Shown piece by piece: positions 33,950-42,139 of a DNA stretch of 64,000 bases. A program made the position numbers and the translations under genes. The stretch is from positions 186,001-250,000 of the forward strand of contig CAVWJS010000012.1 in the NCBI GenBank assembly GCA_963755495.1, given 5' to 3'. The notes under the pieces were generated by a model. It made no database searches. It had not been told where the DNA came from and saw nothing but the letters and a program-made list of their open reading frames with translations. The stretch comes from Bog-473 sp963755495 (GTDB taxonomy: Bacteria; Actinomycetota; Acidimicrobiia; Acidimicrobiales; RAAP-2). The first letter of the stretch is position 1. Every line of letters begins with the position of its first letter.

Positions 33950-34168
33950 CTAGCGTCTCGAGCGCCCGGCGGCTCGCAAGGTACTGCCGACCAAGACAAC
34001 GGCGGTGGTCAAGGGTACGACGACATAGGCCACGTCTCGATGATGCCGTAGGAGAAGCGCCAGGACCACGACCGCCGCGGTAGCGGCGAAAAGCTCTGGT
34101 GCGTCGCCGATCAAGAACTCCCACCAGAATTGGCCGAACGAGCGCAGGCCTCGTGCGATGAAGTTCAT
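33950..34168 (-). CDS. Small membrane protein (72 aa)
   Basis: A 72-residue protein with a hydrophobic segment from about 26-62 that could form one or two membrane helices, and an aromatic N-terminal part with FGQFWWEF. GAGGGACCGCAA precedes ATG 34168. It follows the COG4280-like gene by 31 nt, so the two are probably one operon; it may be a partner subunit. Similar partners occur with such transporters, but I cannot name a family. Confidence 0.65.
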   Translation of the reverse strand: MNFIARGLRSFGQFWWEFLIGDAPELFAATAAVVVLALLLRHHRDVAYVVVPLTTAVVLVGSTLRAAGRSRR

Positions 34169-34199
34169 TTGCGGTCCCTCAGGGCTTGGCAGGCGCCGG

Positions 34200-34997
34200 T
34201 CATGGATTCGCCGGGTCGGGCGCGAGCGCGTCGATCGAGGTCGGTTCCGGGGTGATGGGCGGTCGAAAGCGCAACAGCTTGACCAATGAAACGGTCACGA
34301 GGGCAAAGAACCCCACCAAGGCAAGGATTGCGAGATCGGAACCCGGCCAGTGCTCACCAGCTCCTTCGCCGATCCAGAAGACACCAAAGCCCGTCAACAT
34401 GACGCCCACGGTGAGCTTGATGGCGTTCTCGGGCACCCGTGAGAGTTGCCGAGCCACCATTGCGCCAATTGCCGCCACGAGAACGGCCGCTGCACCGGCC
34501 GCGGCGGCGGCAATGCCAAGCCGATGTTGGCTGGCGCCGAGCCCCACGACGATAAGAACGACTTCTGTCCCTTCGAGGAACACGCCCTTGAATGCAACAG
34601 CGAATCCCAATCGATCTCGACGCTTCGTGGACGACGCGGCAGGGGCGCCCTCCAGAAGCTCACTCGTCGTCGCGGCAAAGATGGCGTCTTCATCGTGGAG
34701 TGCCTTGAGACCGCCGGCGCGCAGGATGGACTTACGGAGCCACGTGAGGCCGACCACGAGGAGGAGTGCACCCACGACAACCCGCAGTCCGTCGAGCGGG
34801 ACAAAGTGGACAAGGGGCACCCCTACGGCCCCCACGATGACGGCAAGGACGAGGGCCGCCGCCGCGGCGCCCTCCAAAGCCGACCGCCAGCCGCGAGTTA
34901 CCCCCGCTGCTACGACGATCGTGAGTGCTTCTACCATTTCGACCGTACTGGCGCCGAATACCGCGAGGAGCAGCACGGCAGTTGACGTCGGATTCAT
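34200..34997 (-). CDS. Polytopic membrane protein, COG4280-like with two acidic FTR1-like motifs
   Basis: A 265-residue protein with about seven membrane segments in two related halves. The first helix holds STVEMVEAL and the fourth FLEGTEVVL, acidic pairs placed like the REXXE motifs of FTR1-type iron permeases. I recall COG4280 for this shape; the transported ion is unknown. GAGAGGCGCCG precedes ATG 34997. Confidence 0.65.
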   Translation of the reverse strand: MNPTSTAVLLLAVFGASTVEMVEALTIVVAAGVTRGWRSALEGAAAAALVLAVIVGAVGVPLVHFVPLDGLRVVVGALLLVVGLTWLRKSILRAGGLKALHDEDAIFAATTSELLEGAPAASSTKRRDRLGFAVAFKGVFLEGTEVVLIVVGLGASQHRLGIAAAAAGAAAVLVAAIGAMVARQLSRVPENAIKLTVGVMLTGFGVFWIGEGAGEHWPGSDLAILALVGFFALVTVSLVKLLRFRPPITPEPTSIDALAPDPANP

Positions 34998-36460
34998 CGG
35001 CGCCTCTCGAAGGTCACTTCCCCGGCCGCGAGGATAGAAGGTTTGGAGTTTGTAGGCTCGCACGAGAGTGTGACGGGGCGAGTCCGGCCACCATAGCCCC
35101 CAGGGCCGCGATCCCGGCCAACGCCGAGCGCGGTGATCGTGAAGGCGTGGGAGGCCTGCACCGCGCTGCCCTTAGCCCCGCCGCCGTTGAGGGCAAAGAG
35201 AAGACCAGTGAGCGCCAGACCCAGAGCGGTGCCAATCCCGCGGCTCATGTTCAAGGTACCCGAGACCATTCCGACCTGCTGCGGAGGAGCGGATCGCATG
35301 ACTGTGGCGTTGTTGGGTGACGAGAACAGACCGAGCCCACCGCCGACGGCGGCCAGGAGGAACACGAGTCCGAGCGTGCCAGGTCGCCACAGCGCAAGTG
35401 CGAGGAGTCCGCAGGCAACGAGCACCATGCCGCTCACGGTGAAGACCCGTGCGCCGATCCGATCTGCCAACCTTCCGGCCATCGGCGCCACCAGTCCGAA
35501 TGCGATGGGAAGGGCCACGAGCTCCAATCCAATGCGGGCGGAGCCCAACCCGAGCCCGCGAACCAGGTAGAACGGGATCAGAAGGAGCACGCCAAACATG
35601 ACGGCGTACGAAGCGGTCGCGCTCGTGATTCCTGCTGAGAAACCTCGGTCCTGGAACAGACGCAGATCGAGCATGGGTTGCGGATCCGACCGTTCGTGTC
35701 GGACGAAACAGATTGCGAGTGCAGCGGTGATGGCGAACAGAGCGACGATCGTCGGCGACGACCAACCACGCGCAGCACCGAAGGAAATGGCGGTGAGGAG
35801 GGCTACGACGGCCGGAAAGAAAAGAGTAAGTCCTTTCCAGTCGAAGGCGACTCTCCGTTGCAGATGCTGGCTTCTCGGCACGAGGGCGACGGCGGCCAGT
35901 GCCCCAAAGACACCCAAGGGGACGTTGACCAGGAATATGAGGCGCCACCCCCCAGCAGCGAGGAGCACTCCGCCCAGCGACGGTCCCAGGGCCAGCCCAA
36001 TTGCTTGTGCCGCTCCTTGCAGTCCAACCGCGCGCCCGAGCGACTGCTCCGGGACGACGAGGACGATGATGGCCAAGCTGTTGGCTTGCAGCATGGCCGC
36101 CCCTATGGCCTGGAGCGCGCGGAACCCACAGAGTGCAGCCAGGTCGGGAGCCAGACCGCAAAGAAGGGAGGCAACAATGAAGACGATGAAGCCGTAGACG
36201 TAGAGAAGTTTTCGACCCCACATGTCCGCGAAGCGGCCAAAAGCTGTCACGGTGGCCACGAGAACCACGAGGTAGCTCAATCCGACCCAGGTCACTGCTC
36301 CGACACTGGAGTGGAACGACTCTTGCATCGAGGGGAGGGCGACGGTGACGATGCTGGCATCGAGTTGGCCCATGAGCGCACCCACACAGACCGCAGCGAC
36401 GGCGAACCAATGGGCGTTTGGACGTTCGCGGACGGAAGGGTGTCGGCGGGGCTCAACCAT
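34994..36460 (-). CDS. DHA2-family MFS transporter with frameshifted last helix
   Basis: A 488-residue 14-helix exporter (LDASIVTVALPSM at helix 1, AFGRFADMWGRKLLY in the A-like loop). In the open frame the last helix decays into GRDRGPGGYGG; the +1 frame instead gives LAGIAALGAMVAGLAP and a natural tail that stops at 35014. One extra base near 35118-35122 explains this. The open frame runs on to 34994 and overlaps the next start by 4 nt. It is divergent from a LysR gene. ATG 36460 is used. Confidence 0.85.
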   Translation of the reverse strand: MVEPRRHPSVRERPNAHWFAVAAVCVGALMGQLDASIVTVALPSMQESFHSSVGAVTWVGLSYLVVLVATVTAFGRFADMWGRKLLYVYGFIVFIVASLLCGLAPDLAALCGFRALQAIGAAMLQANSLAIIVLVVPEQSLGRAVGLQGAAQAIGLALGPSLGGVLLAAGGWRLIFLVNVPLGVFGALAAVALVPRSQHLQRRVAFDWKGLTLFFPAVVALLTAISFGAARGWSSPTIVALFAITAALAICFVRHERSDPQPMLDLRLFQDRGFSAGITSATASYAVMFGVLLLIPFYLVRGLGLGSARIGLELVALPIAFGLVAPMAGRLADRIGARVFTVSGMVLVACGLLALALWRPGTLGLVFLLAAVGGGLGLFSSPNNATVMRSAPPQQVGMVSGTLNMSRGIGTALGLALTGLLFALNGGGAKGSAVQASHAFTITALGVGRDRGPGGYGGRTRPVTLSCEPTNSKPSILAAGEVTFERRR

Positions 36461-36555
36461 GAGCCGGCCCCAGCTCCATTTCCGGGTCGCACCCGCTCCT
36501 ACCTGCACGCAACCATCCTGGGCGCCGGCGAACTACAAGTAAAATAGCAACTTCT

Positions 36556-36573
36556 TATCTTATTGATAAGATA
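36556..36573. promoter_or_regulatory. Perfect palindrome, candidate LysR operator
   Basis: TATCTTAT and ATAAGATA are perfect inverted repeats around TG, 5 nt before the LysR start and about 95 nt before the divergent MFS start. It contains the T-N11-A pattern of LysR sites and stands out as AT-rich in GC-rich DNA; it would allow autorepression. Confidence 0.65.
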
Positions 36574-36578
36574 TACTT

Positions 36579-37448
36579 ATGGATTCGCAGCGCCTTCGCC
36601 ATTTTCTGGCCGTGGTCGACCACGGCGGGTTCACTGCGGCAGCGCATGCCGTCTATGTCTCACAACCTGCTTTGTCCCTGGCCGTCAAGGAGCTCGAGTC
36701 CGAACTGGGAGTTTCCCTCTTCGTGCGGAGTGGTCGTCGCGTGCATCTGACTGCCGCCGGGACGGCGCTCCTCGAGCCGGCCCGCCAGGTGCTGCGCGAC
36801 CTCGAGACCGGCCAGGCAGCCGTGGAGGCGGTCGCCGGGTTGGAAGGAGGGAACTTGACCTTGGCCAGCCTTCCCACTTTGGCGGCCGATCCACTGGCGC
36901 CGCTGGTCGGCTCCTTTCGACGTCGCTATCCCGGGGTGCGGATTGACCTGGCGGCGCCCGAGGACGCAAGTGAATTGTTCAGTATCGTCGCCTCAGGCAC
37001 CTGCGAGCTGGGTGTCACGGAGGCGCACGGCATGCCTGACACTCTCGAGTCGCATCCGTTCGGTCGACAATCCCTTGTGCTGATTCTGCCGCCGGGTACG
37101 GATCACCGCACCGGCGATCAAATCGATCTTTCCTCGCTCGAAGGGATGCCGTTCGTGGTGGCACCCAGGGGCACCTCGACGTTCCGGTTACTCGAGGAAG
37201 GGTTTGCGGCAGTACATCGCTCTCCCTCGGTGGCAGTCGTGACCGCCCAACGAGATGCGATCGTTCCGCTCGTCGTCGCAGGCGCCGGTGCTGCGCTCGT
37301 GCCCGAATCGGTAGCGCATACGGCGTCTGGGTTGGGTGCGATCATCGCCCGTCCTGAGCCGCCCATTGAGCGAGCGATCGCGCTGATCCACCGGGTCGGG
37401 CCACTGTCGCCGGCCGCCAATCGGTTCACCGTGATGGCGCTCGGCTAG
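36579..37448 (+). CDS. LysR-family transcriptional regulator
   Basis: A 289-residue LysR protein: HFLAVVDHGGFTAAA and QPALSLAVKELESELG form the HTH (about 8-45) and residues 90-289 the co-inducer domain. It is divergent from an MFS exporter, its likely target, with a perfect palindrome between them. Its stop is one base from that of the convergent nitroreductase gene. Confidence 0.9.
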   Translation: MDSQRLRHFLAVVDHGGFTAAAHAVYVSQPALSLAVKELESELGVSLFVRSGRRVHLTAAGTALLEPARQVLRDLETGQAAVEAVAGLEGGNLTLASLPTLAADPLAPLVGSFRRRYPGVRIDLAAPEDASELFSIVASGTCELGVTEAHGMPDTLESHPFGRQSLVLILPPGTDHRTGDQIDLSSLEGMPFVVAPRGTSTFRLLEEGFAAVHRSPSVAVVTAQRDAIVPLVVAGAGAALVPESVAHTASGLGAIIARPEPPIERAIALIHRVGPLSPAANRFTVMALG

Positions 37449-37449
37449 G

Positions 37450-38106
37450 TCAACCGGGCCAGAGCGGTTCGGGTACGGAGAATCCGACGTTTTCGCCCCA
37501 CGTATTGCGATACGAGACTTGGTCCACCGGCTGGCGTGCGGCGACGCCCCATCGGCCGGTCGGGTAGCCAAAGCTCACCGCGGCCGACATGCCCCACCCT
37601 TGGTCGGCCGGGACCCCGAGGATCTCCAATGTCTCCGCGTGGTATCGCCCCAGTAAACCGGTGAGGCAACTCCCTATGCCTTCACCCCTCGCCGCAAGCA
37701 TGGCATTCCATAGGGCGGGATAGATCGATCCACCGCTCGGATCATGGTAGGAGAACGCGATGAGGAATAGGGGCACCTGGGCGAAATGGTCGCCCAACCA
37801 CTGTGCCGAGTGTTGGACGCGGAGGAATTGCTGCGATTCGGGGGAGTCTGGGTTCGCGTGCGCGGCTTCCACCTGCGGCTTGTAGGCCGTCTCCCAGAGC
37901 TGTTCTACGGCATGTTGATAGAGAGGAGCCAACGCTGCCTTCTTCGCGGCATCGTCAAGGAGCAAGAATCGCCAGTTCTGTTGGTTGCCACCGCTTGGTG
38001 CCCGGATGGCCGCATCGAGGATCTTGGCCTGAATGTCAAGGGGGATGGGATCGGACTTCACCCGCCGCATGGCACGTGTCGTATAGAGCGCTTCTTGGAG
38101 TTCCAT
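37450..38106 (-). CDS. Nitroreductase family FMN oxidoreductase
   Basis: A 218-residue protein with the FMN-binding RAMRRVKSDPIP and RAPSGGNQQNWRF motifs (about 11-45) and GIGSCLTGLLG later. It is probably NAD(P)H-dependent with an organic electrophile as acceptor. ATG 38106 is chosen; GTG 38118 is possible. Confidence 0.9.
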   Translation of the reverse strand: MELQEALYTTRAMRRVKSDPIPLDIQAKILDAAIRAPSGGNQQNWRFLLLDDAAKKAALAPLYQHAVEQLWETAYKPQVEAAHANPDSPESQQFLRVQHSAQWLGDHFAQVPLFLIAFSYHDPSGGSIYPALWNAMLAARGEGIGSCLTGLLGRYHAETLEILGVPADQGWGMSAAVSFGYPTGRWGVAARQPVDQVSYRNTWGENVGFSVPEPLWPG

Positions 38107-38190
38107 GGCTGCGCACACTACGTCCGACTTGGGCCCGATGTGACACCGAGATCGAGTTCGAGGTCACTCCATGGTCGAAAGTCGGAGTCC

Positions 38191-40113
38191 TCAGGCCGCG
38201 GGCGATTCGGGATCGACGACTTCCTGATCAGCGAATTGCGTGTGGTAAAGCTCGGCGTAGAGGCCCTGCTGGGCCAACAGGCTGGCGTGTGTCCCTCGTT
38301 CCACGACGCGGCCATCGTCGATGACCAAGAGTTGATCTGCCTCGCGTACCGTTGAGAGACGGTGGGCGATGACCAGGGAGGTGCGGCCACTCAGCGTCTG
38401 ATTCAGCGCCCGTTGGACGGCTGCCTCGGACTCGGAGTCCAAGTGGGCTGTGGCTTCATCGAGCACTACGACGTCGGGCGCCTTGAGGATGAGCCGGGCC
38501 AACGCGACGCGCTGCTTTTCCCCCCCGGACAGCCGATAACCACGCTCACCAACCAGGGTGTCCAGTCCCTCTGGTAGATCGGAAACGAGGTGGCCGAGTT
38601 GGGCGTGGGCCAGGGCGGCGAGGACCTCCTCCTCCGTGGCGTCGGGACGCGCGTACATCAGGTTCGCGCGCAACGAATCGTGGAAGAGGTATGGGTCCTG
38701 TGTCACGACGCCGATGACGTCACGGATGGACTGCATGGTGGCATGGCGGACATCGATTCCGTTCAGCTTCAATGATCCTGTCGTCACATCGTAAAGGCGG
38801 GGAACGAGGGAGGAGATCGTGGTCTTGCCGGCGCCCGAGGGGCCGACGAGCGCCACCATCTGTCCCGGCTCGACCCGGAAGGAGACATCGTGCAACACCT
38901 GGTTGTTCACGCCGGACTCGAGTACGGCCACGGATTCCAAGGAGGCCAACGAAACCTCTCGCGCGCCGGGATATGAGAAGTTGACGTTGTTCAACTCAAT
39001 GGAAACATCCCCGCGGGGAATGTCGACCGCATCGGGTGCCTCTTCGATCATGGGGACGATGTCGAGGACCTCGAAGAGGCGTTCGAAGGAGACGAGAGCC
39101 GTCACGACATCGAGCTGTAAGTTCGAGAGCTGGGTCAAGGGTCCGTACAGCCGAGTCAGGTACTGCGTCAGCGCCACCACCGTGCCCACGGCGAGCGTCC
39201 CACGCACGGCAGCGACGCCGCCGAACCCGTACACGATTGCAGTTGCCATCGAAGCGGTGAGGGTGAGGGCAACAAAGAAGATCCGCGCATAGGTGGCCTG
39301 CGCGATGCCGATGTCCCGGACGCGGCCCGCCTTGGCGTCGAACGAGTCAGCTTCCACTTGGGGGCGCCCCAGTAGCTTTACGAGCATGGCGCCTCCGACA
39401 TTGAAGCGCTCTTGCATCACCATGTTCATCTGAGAGTTGAGGTCGTATCCTTCCTTGGTCAGTGAACCGAGATGGCGACCGACGATGCGGGCCGGGATGA
39501 GAAAGACGGGAAGAAGGATGAGCGCCGCCAGGGTGATCTGCCAGCTCAGATAGAACATGGTGCCGACCACTATCAGCACGGTGACCAAGTTGCCCACAGC
39601 GTTGGACAAGAGATCCGTGAAGGCCTGCTGTGCGCCGAGAACATCGTTGTTCAGCCGGCTGATAAGGGCGCCGGTCTGGGTGCGCGTGAAGAAGGCCAAG
39701 GGCATGCTCTGAATGTGGCGAAAGACCTTCGACCGCATATCAAAGATCAACCCCTCACCTATCACCGCTGAGATCCGACGCTCGGTGAGGGACAGCACAG
39801 CGTCGAAGAGCGCCAACCCTCCTGCTAGGAACGCCAACTCAATCACGAGATCGGCGTTGTGTCGTCCGATCCCGTTATCAATGAGTGCCCGGAGGATCAG
39901 GGGGTTAATGGCGCTGATGATGGCATCGAGGATCACCACCGGGAGAAAGACGGCGAGGATCTTCCTATAGGGGACGGCAAAGGTCAACATGCGCCGTGCC
40001 GTGCCCTTTTTCACGCGGTGTTGCAGGATGGAACGGTCCTGCCGGAGCGATCGCATGCCGGCAAATCCCCCGCCACGCCCCCCTCCACCCATGCCATGGC
40101 CGGGCATGCTCAT
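38191..40113 (-). CDS. ABC exporter, fused membrane and ATP-binding domains
   Basis: A 640-residue half-transporter. A Gly-rich start (1-20) is followed by six membrane helices (about 50-340) and an ATPase with GPSGAGKTT (about 433), LSGGEKQR (about 533) and VVLDEATAHLD (about 556). An unusual insertion of about 16 residues (SLASLESVAVLESGV) lies between the A-loop Tyr region and the first ATPase strand. It should act as a homodimer exporting lipid or drug. Confidence 0.9.
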   Translation of the reverse strand: MSMPGHGMGGGGRGGGFAGMRSLRQDRSILQHRVKKGTARRMLTFAVPYRKILAVFLPVVILDAIISAINPLILRALIDNGIGRHNADLVIELAFLAGGLALFDAVLSLTERRISAVIGEGLIFDMRSKVFRHIQSMPLAFFTRTQTGALISRLNNDVLGAQQAFTDLLSNAVGNLVTVLIVVGTMFYLSWQITLAALILLPVFLIPARIVGRHLGSLTKEGYDLNSQMNMVMQERFNVGGAMLVKLLGRPQVEADSFDAKAGRVRDIGIAQATYARIFFVALTLTASMATAIVYGFGGVAAVRGTLAVGTVVALTQYLTRLYGPLTQLSNLQLDVVTALVSFERLFEVLDIVPMIEEAPDAVDIPRGDVSIELNNVNFSYPGAREVSLASLESVAVLESGVNNQVLHDVSFRVEPGQMVALVGPSGAGKTTISSLVPRLYDVTTGSLKLNGIDVRHATMQSIRDVIGVVTQDPYLFHDSLRANLMYARPDATEEEVLAALAHAQLGHLVSDLPEGLDTLVGERGYRLSGGEKQRVALARLILKAPDVVVLDEATAHLDSESEAAVQRALNQTLSGRTSLVIAHRLSTVREADQLLVIDDGRVVERGTHASLLAQQGLYAELYHTQFADQEVVDPESPAA

Positions 40114-40350
40114 AAATGGGAATCCCCGAGCGGGCTTCGTTCCAATGCGACGGGCCGAAATGTCATTTCGTTAACCTATCCGTGAGAACGGGGCCCCCGG
40201 CCGATGAGAACGGCACCGCCCGCCCGTGAGCTGACCGGTACGCAAAGCGGTCGGAACCACCGCGGCCTCCCCGTAAAGCGTCAGTTCTATCGGCCCTCCG
40301 CACCCACCGGGCGATGTGAATTCCAGACGTCGTTGGGCCAGAATAGGGGG

Positions 40351-40866
40351 ATGGAGGAGGAAAGGGCATCGGGTACGAGCGAGGGCAGGGGACTCCACAT
40401 CGGCCGCTGGGAGTCATTGATTATTGGGCTGTTCGTCTCACTGGTGATCGTCGGCCCAACCTTCTTGTCCGAAGAAACTTGGCACGGCGCCCCCCTGATT
40501 GATCGAGGTGGCGCGCTCTGGGTCATCCCTGCAGCCGTGATGGCCGTCGGCTTCTTTGTGGGTGGCGCGATTGCCGGCTACCACAAAGCGCGCGCTCAGA
40601 ATGCTCTTCTGGGGGGACTGGCGGTGAGCTTCCTCACCATCGTGCTCGCATTCCTCGGCGATCTGGTTCGGCGCCATGCGCTCGGTGAGGGGCTCCAGCG
40701 CGCGGTGGCCGAATATTGGCTAGGCGCTGTCTTCGCTGCGGTTTTCGTGGGATCACTTGGTGGATTGAGTGGACGCTGGCTGGGGATGAAGATGGCGGGC
40801 CGCCAGCAGTTTCGCCGTGACTCGGGGCCTCATGTGGGGGCGACAGACGTGGACGTCACGCTATGA
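40351..40866 (+). CDS. Membrane protein of unknown function
   Basis: A 171-residue protein with four hydrophobic segments (about 22-40, 56-80, 88-108 and 123-146) and charged ends. ATG 40351 follows AGGGGG closely. Its last 6 nt overlap the end of the convergent glycosidase-like gene. I do not recognise a family. Confidence 0.6.
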   Translation: MEEERASGTSEGRGLHIGRWESLIIGLFVSLVIVGPTFLSEETWHGAPLIDRGGALWVIPAAVMAVGFFVGGAIAGYHKARAQNALLGGLAVSFLTIVLAFLGDLVRRHALGEGLQRAVAEYWLGAVFAAVFVGSLGGLSGRWLGMKMAGRQQFRRDSGPHVGATDVDVTL

Positions 40867-42123
40867 CCTCACCGATGCGGCGCATCCGTTGAGGGCTGAC
40901 TGATTGGCTGGGTTGTCGATGTCTGCTTGGTAGATGAGGATCACCGGGCTTTTTAATGAACCAGTTGCACTGGCGCAATCGCCGGCAAGGGTGTCGCCAC
41001 TACTCGAAGTTGACCCGCGTTGTTCCGAAATGGTTGTTGCCTTCTCCCAATTGGAATTCTGCGGTGCTGACGAGGCGGTGAGGCCGTCGTACTGCATGGG
41101 GAACCCGTTGTCGGCGAACCAGCCGGTGAGGTCCAGGTAATCCGTCAGTCTGGTGGGTCCCCAGAACGAAGAGTCAATGAGGGGAACCACGGGGGTTCGA
41201 ACGAAGTCATCCCGATACGTGGAAGCGATGTCCTCAATAGTGGCCAGCCACACGGCGTCGCTGTACCCATAAGGGGTCCACTGCGCCAGGTGGTCGGTCG
41301 AGCCCTCTTGTGTGTCAGGGAGGGTCTCGCCGCCGTCGCCGATCCCTATCTCGATGAAGCTCACGTCGGGATCGCCGTCGTAGTGCGCGGCGTAGGCCGC
41401 TATGAATCGGTCATAGTCGGCGAGAAATGTCGAATTCCAGTATTCAGGCAGGATCGACCCGGCATCGTTAATCGTCGGCACGCCTTGCGAGTAGACCCAC
41501 GCTGGTGTGGCGTCCGCCGCCGATGCCCCCCACGCGGCCTGACCGCCTGCGCTTACTCGAAGTATGACTCGTTTCCCGGCAGCAGCCCACGGAGCGATGG
41601 CGCTATCGACACGGGACCATGTGAACTGCCCAGCCGCGGGCTCGAGATCAGCCCATTCGAAAGTCAGCGTGGTCCCGGTCAGGTCGGGATTGTTGGCATC
41701 CGTCGCGGAGTTGCCACCCGAAAACTCGTAGATTCCCCGGGCAGTAACGACATCGGGACGGAACTGTGCGGTCACTGTTGCATCGGGTCCGGAACCGCCA
41801 GACGGTGAGGTACCGACCCGAGGACTGGTAGTGCTGCCCGAGCTGGACGAATGCGTACCGGACGCCGAACTTGGGTCATGTGACGGGATCCGACCACTCG
41901 TGGTGGTTGTGGAGGAACTCGAAGTGTGGCCCGTCGACGCATGGTGAGGGTCCGTGGCGTGCTTGCCGCCGCTTGATTGCGACGAAGCGGAGTGAGACGG
42001 AGGTCCTGCATTAGTGCGCAGCACCAGGGCCGTTACGACTCCAGCAAGGATCGTGGTGGCGGCAAGAACGGTCAGAACTGCTCGTGAGGGGCGAACCCAC
42101 GCCCTGGAACGTCCGCTTTTCAT
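40861..42123 (-). CDS. Secreted or anchored glycoside hydrolase-like protein
   Basis: A 420-residue protein. An N-terminal membrane anchor (about 14-36) is followed by a Ser/Thr/His-rich linker (about 40-115) and a TIM-barrel-like domain with LTFEWADLEPAAGQFTW and DVSFIEIGIGDGGE, where the Glu sits as in the acid/base strand of clan GH-A enzymes. GAGAGGTGTTAT precedes ATG 42123. It is the last gene of the glycan operon and may trim the polymer, as GHs do in synthase-type systems. Substrate unknown. Confidence 0.7.
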   Translation of the reverse strand: MKSGRSRAWVRPSRAVLTVLAATTILAGVVTALVLRTNAGPPSHSASSQSSGGKHATDPHHASTGHTSSSSTTTTSGRIPSHDPSSASGTHSSSSGSTTSPRVGTSPSGGSGPDATVTAQFRPDVVTARGIYEFSGGNSATDANNPDLTGTTLTFEWADLEPAAGQFTWSRVDSAIAPWAAAGKRVILRVSAGGQAAWGASAADATPAWVYSQGVPTINDAGSILPEYWNSTFLADYDRFIAAYAAHYDGDPDVSFIEIGIGDGGETLPDTQEGSTDHLAQWTPYGYSDAVWLATIEDIASTYRDDFVRTPVVPLIDSSFWGPTRLTDYLDLTGWFADNGFPMQYDGLTASSAPQNSNWEKATTISEQRGSTSSSGDTLAGDCASATGSLKSPVILIYQADIDNPANQSALNGCAASVRS

Positions 42124-42139
42124 ATAACACCTCTCACCA

